A DNA stretch of 10,581 nucleotides from Liolophura sinensis (Eukaryota > Mollusca > Polyplacophora > Chitonida > Chitonidae): the NCBI RefSeq assembly GCF_032854445.1, contig NW_027018126.1, positions 64,001 to 74,581 on the forward strand. The letters run 5' to 3'. The notes under the pieces were generated by a model. It did no database searches. It was given only the letters and a program-made list of their open reading frames with translations, and had not been told where the DNA came from. How positions within the stretch are numbered: the stretch's first letter is position 1; every line of letters starts with the position of its first letter. The position numbers and the translations under genes are program-made. Shown one piece after another: positions 7,684-10,581 of this stretch.

Positions 7684-8233
7684 AGTCCGCGATGCTCTCC
7701 GACCAATACTTTTGGCTGTAGCGACAATTGAATGATCATTTATGTCATAATTACGTGAGTAGCAACTGCTCTTACTCCATGGAAACCAGGAAAATTTGCA
7801 ATTTTTTAACAGCTGCCGATGCCTGGCCCAATTCCGCATCTTTTGGCACCTTATAAATGTGGGTCAGTGTTTAGTTGTACTTTTTACAGCAGACTGTATC
7901 AAGTACCTTGTGTTTTTCACGTACAAATGGTGTGGTTTTTCTACACGTAGATAAAGACATTGAGATTGTCTTGGACTTAGAAATAAGACAATTGCTGGGT
8001 GAGTTAAATGGGCTTGGCCCAAAGATTTTAGGTCTTCTGGGCTACCGAAGGGCACATAACTTATAGTCAAAAGTTGAATATAGTAATGACCAGTCGCGAT
8101 TGTACAGAGTACAGTGTAGCCGGCTTCAATTAACAAAAAACACCAGGCAAAAATGCAAAAGTGGAAAAACTGTTCCATTGCAACTAGTAAGAGGCTAATC
8201 CGACGTATTTTGTGACGAGAATTTAAATGGTGC
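7684..8233 (+). repeat. Satellite monomer 15, class B (HOR copy 2, unit 3)
   Basis: 550 bp, differing from monomer 8 only by one additional A in the run 8135-8140. That single base joins two reverse-strand frames into the longest open frame in the window (7864-8289, 141 codons). Since it depends on a homopolymer length and is absent from monomer 8, I do not regard it as a gene. Confidence 0.95.
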
Positions 8234-8782
8234 AATCCCCGTTGCTCTCCGACCAATACTTTTGGCTGTAGCGGCAATTGAATGATCATTTATGTCATAA
8301 TCACGTGCGTAGCAACGTCTCTTACTCCATGGAAACCAGGGAAATTTGCAATTTTTCAACAGCTGCCGATGCCTGGCTCAATTCCGCATCTTTTGGCACC
8401 TTACTGAAGTGGGTCAGTGTTCAGTTGTACTTTTTACAGCAGACTGTATCAAGTACCTTGTGTTTTTTTTGTACAAATGGTGTGGTTTTTCTACACGTAG
8501 ATAAAGACATTGAGATTGTCTTGCACTTAGAAGTAAGGCAATTGCTGGGTGAGTTAAATGGGCTTAGCCCAAAGATTTCAGGTCTTCTGGGCTACCGAAG
8601 GGCACATAACTTATAGTCAAAAGTTGAATATAGTAATGACCAGTCGCGATTGTACAGAGTACAGTGTAGACGGCTTCAATTAACAAAAACACCAGGCAAA
8701 AATGCAAAAGTGGAAAAACTGTTCCAGTGCAACTAGTAAGAGGCTAATCCGACGTATTTTGTGACGAGAATTTGAATGGTGC
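8234..8782 (+). repeat. Satellite monomer 16, class C (HOR copy 2, unit 4)
   Basis: Same as monomer 9 except for the T-run (ttttttttgtac for tttttcatgtac near 8462-8471). The T-run form is otherwise found only in monomers 1 and 2. It creates the perfect palindrome TTTGTACAAA at 8468-8477. A two-base change to a form present elsewhere in the array is more readily explained by conversion from a related unit than by two new mutations. Confidence 0.95.
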
Positions 8783-9331
8783 AATCCCCGTTGCTCTCCG
8801 ACCAATACTTTTGGCTGTAGCGACAATTGAATGATCATTTATGTCATAATCACGTGCGTAGCAACGTCTTTTACTCCATGGAAACCAGGGATATTTGCAA
8901 TTTTTCAACAGCTGCCGATGCCTGGCTCAATTCCGCATCTTTTGGCACCTTACTGAAGTGGGTCAGTGTTCAGTAGTACTTTTTACAGCAGACTGTATCA
9001 AGTACCTTGTGTTTTTCATGTACAAATGGTGTGGTTTTTCTACACGTAGATAAAGACATTGAGATTGTCTTGGACTTAGAAGTAAGGCAATTGCTGGGTG
9101 AGTTAAATGGGCTTAGCCCAAAGATTTGACGTCTTCTGGGCTACCGAAGGGCACAGAACATATAGTCAAAAGTTCAATATAGTAATGACCAGTCGCGATG
9201 GTACATAGTACAGTGTAGCCGATTTGAATAAACAAAAAGACCAGGCAAAAATGCAAAAGTGGAAAAACTGTTCCAGTGCTGCTGACAAGAGGCTAATCCG
9301 ACGTATTTTGTGACGACAAATCGAATGGTGC
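8783..9331 (+). repeat. Satellite monomer 17, class D (HOR copy 2, unit 5)
   Basis: Carries aatccccg, gggatattt, cagtagtac, gatttgacgtc, cagaacatatag, ggtacatag, gaataaac and gctgctgac. Compared with monomer 10 it has ttttactcc instead of tcttactcc, and cttggacttag instead of cttcgactgag, the latter being the common form in other classes. AATAAA occurs at 9227-9232. Confidence 0.95.
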
Positions 9332-9880
9332 AAACCGCGTTGCTCTCCGACCAATACTTTTGGCTGTAGTGACAATTGAATGATCATTTATGTCCTAATC
9401 ACGTGCCCAGCAAAGGCTCTTACTCCATGGAAACCAGGAAAATTTGCAATTTTTCAACAGCTGCCGATGCCTGACTAAATTCCGCATCTTTTGGCACCTT
9501 ATTCATGTGGGTCTGTTGTCTGTTGTACTTTTTACAGCAGACTGTATCAAGTACCTTGTGATTTTTATGTACAAAAGGTGTGGTTTTTCTACACGTAAAT
9601 AAAGACATTGAGATTGTCTTGCACTTAGAAGTAACACAATTGCTGGGTGAGTTAAATGCGCTTAGCCCAAAGATTTCAGGTCTTCTGGCTACCGAAGGGC
9701 ACATAATTTATAGTCAAAAGTTGAATATAGTAATGATCAGTCGCGATTGTACAGAGTACAGTGTAGCCGATTTCAATTAACAAAAAGACCAGGTAAAAAA
9801 TGCAAAAGTGGAAAAAATGTTCCAGTGCTGCTGGTAAGAAACTAATCCGACGTATTTTGTGACGACAAATCGAATGGTGC
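9332..9880 (+). repeat. Satellite monomer 18, class E (HOR copy 2, unit 6)
   Basis: Has the tgtcctaatc marker shared only with monomer 11. One G is missing at about 9687 (tctggctacc for tctgggctacc), which shortens the right arm of the hairpin, and one A is gained in the run 9795-9800, so the length stays 549. The private caaaggctc and taagaaactaat are also unique in the window. This unit and the next carry four of the single-base length changes of copy 2, possibly consensus errors. Confidence 0.94.
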
Positions 9881-10431
9881 AAACCGCGTTGCTCTCCGAC
9901 CAATACTTTTGGCTGTTGCGACAATTGAATGATCATTGATGTCATAATCACGTGCCCAGCAACGACACTTACTCCATGGAAAACCAGGGATATTTGCAAT
10001 TTTTTAACAGCTGCCGATGCCTGGGCCCAATTCCGCATCTTTTGGCACCTTATTCATGTGGGTCAGTGTTTAGTTGTACTTTTTACAGCAGACTGTATCA
10101 AGTACCTTGTGTTTTTTATGTACAAATGGTCTGGTTTTTCTACACGCAGATAAAGACATTGAGATTGTCTTGGACTTAGAAATAAGACAATTGCTGGGTG
10201 AGTTAAATGGGCTTAGCCCAAAGATTTCAGGTCTTCTGGGCTACCGAAGGGCACATAACTTATAGTGAAAAGTTGAATATAGTAATGACCAGTCGCGATT
10301 GTACAGAGTACAGTGTAGCCGATTTCAATTAACAAAAAGACCAGGCAAAAATGCAAAACTGGAAAAACTGTTCCAGTGCTGCTGGTAAGAGGCTAATCCG
10401 ACGTATTTTGTGACAAGAAATCGAATGGTGC
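9881..10431 (+). repeat. Satellite monomer 19, class F with a different tail (HOR copy 2, unit 7)
   Basis: Matches monomer 12 through gttgcgac, gggatattt, ttttttatgtac, tggtctgg, acgcagata, tatagtgaaaag and gcaaaactgg. It has extra bases at 9980-9983 (A) and 10023-10025 (G), giving 551 bp, and gaaataag for gaaaaaag. From 10385 the tail is gctggtaag / gacaagaaatcg, not the class F tail of monomer 12, so the HOR match ends inside this unit. Confidence 0.94.
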
Positions 10432-10581
10432 AAACCGCGTTGCTCTCCGACCAATACTTTTGGCTGTAGCGACAATTGAATGATCATTGATGTCATAATC
10501 ACGTGCCCAGCAACGGCTCTTACTCCATGGAAACCAGGGAAATTTGCAATTTTTTAACAGCTGCCGATGCCTGGCCCAATT
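10432..10581 (+). repeat. Satellite monomer 20, partial, F-like
   Basis: First 150 bp of a unit cut by the window edge. It shows gtagcgac, cattgatg, gcccagc, accagggaaa, ttttttaac and tggcccaatt. The HOR order predicts class E' here (gtagtgac, catttatg, accaggaaaa, ttttcaac, tgactaaa), but the sequence is closest to F without its gttgcgac and gggatattt markers. The unit is therefore out of register with the previous two HOR copies. Confidence 0.9.

Larger units (their letters stand above)
6586..10431 (+). repeat. Higher-order repeat copy 2: E' A B C D E F (3846 bp)
   Basis: Monomers 13-19, the second copy of the seven-monomer unit. The extra length over copy 1 comes from single-base insertions: an A run at 8135-8140, one A at 9980-9983 and one G at 10023-10025. 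A one-base loss near 9687 and a one-base gain at 9795-9800 cancel out. The match to copy 1 ends abruptly at 10385, where gctgctggtaag replaces gctgctgacaag and gacaagaaatcg replaces gacgacaaatcg. The last 47 bases therefore belong to a different junction. Confidence 0.92.
1..10581. repeat. Satellite DNA array, about 549-bp monomer, 19 full copies plus one partial
   Basis: The word tgctctccgaccaata recurs every 545-551 bp from one edge of the window to the other, always on the same strand, and the sequence between occurrences aligns end to end. Unit starts are 1, 546, 1095, 1645, 2194, 2743, 3292, 3841, 4390, 4939, 5488, 6037, 6586, 7135, 7684, 8234, 8783, 9332, 9881 and 10432. Fourteen of the 19 complete units are exactly 549 bp. 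The array runs off both ends, so its full size is unknown. I see no inserted element, inversion or unique spacer. Head-to-tail long monomers with higher-order structure are typical of eukaryotic heterochromatic satellites; the chromosomal location cannot be read from this window. There is no gene anywhere in it that I can support. Confidence 0.98.

Noticed and set aside
7864-8289. 141-codon reverse-strand open frame, the longest in the window
   Set aside because: It exists only because monomer 15 has one extra A in a homopolymer. The near-identical monomer 8 has separate shorter frames, and other classes interrupt it. It is satellite sequence, not a gene.
1-10581. CRISPR array, prophage or bacterial operon
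   Set aside because: The repeat unit is far too long, has no unique spacers and there are no bacterial genes or ribosome binding sites.

Overview
The whole window is one uninterrupted tandem satellite array. A monomer of about 549 bp is repeated head to tail in one orientation: 19 complete copies (545-551 bp) and the first 150 bp of a twentieth. I phase the monomer at the variable 5' motif (aaaccgcg, agtccgcg or aatccccg) that precedes the nearly invariant tgctctccgaccaata. No non-satellite DNA, transposon end, RNA gene or convincing protein gene interrupts it. Open frames of 60-141 codons occur on both strands, but they recur only because the DNA recurs, and sister monomers break them with stops. 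I annotate no CDS.

This is a eukaryotic pattern: long, moderately AT-rich monomers with higher-order repeat (HOR) structure, as in centromeric or other heterochromatic satellites. I do not recognise the family and cannot name the species. Nothing here separates a centromere from a sex-chromosome block, a subtelomere or an rDNA spacer.

Neighbouring monomers differ by several percent (about 37 differences counted by eye between monomers 7 and 8). Monomers seven apart are almost identical (0-6 differences each). I name classes A-F from shared diagnostic sites. From 2743 the order is E' A B C D E F (2743-6585), then E' A B C D E F again (6586-10431). This is a seven-monomer HOR of 3843-3846 bp, with about 21 differences between copies, or roughly 99.5% identity. 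The near identity begins in the tail of monomer 5 (about 2681) and stops at 10385, inside the tail of monomer 19. Monomer 20 is F-like instead of the expected E'.

The left part (1-2742) does not follow the seven-mer. It holds two unusual monomers (1 and 2), an A monomer (3), a B-to-D-to-E' mosaic (4) and a D-like monomer with an A-like start (5). It looks like an older or recombined version of the unit. Recurring elements inside the monomer are a hairpin at monomer positions 332-361, a perfect 10-bp palindrome next to CCAAT- and E-box-like words, and a short internal direct repeat. Their function is unknown.
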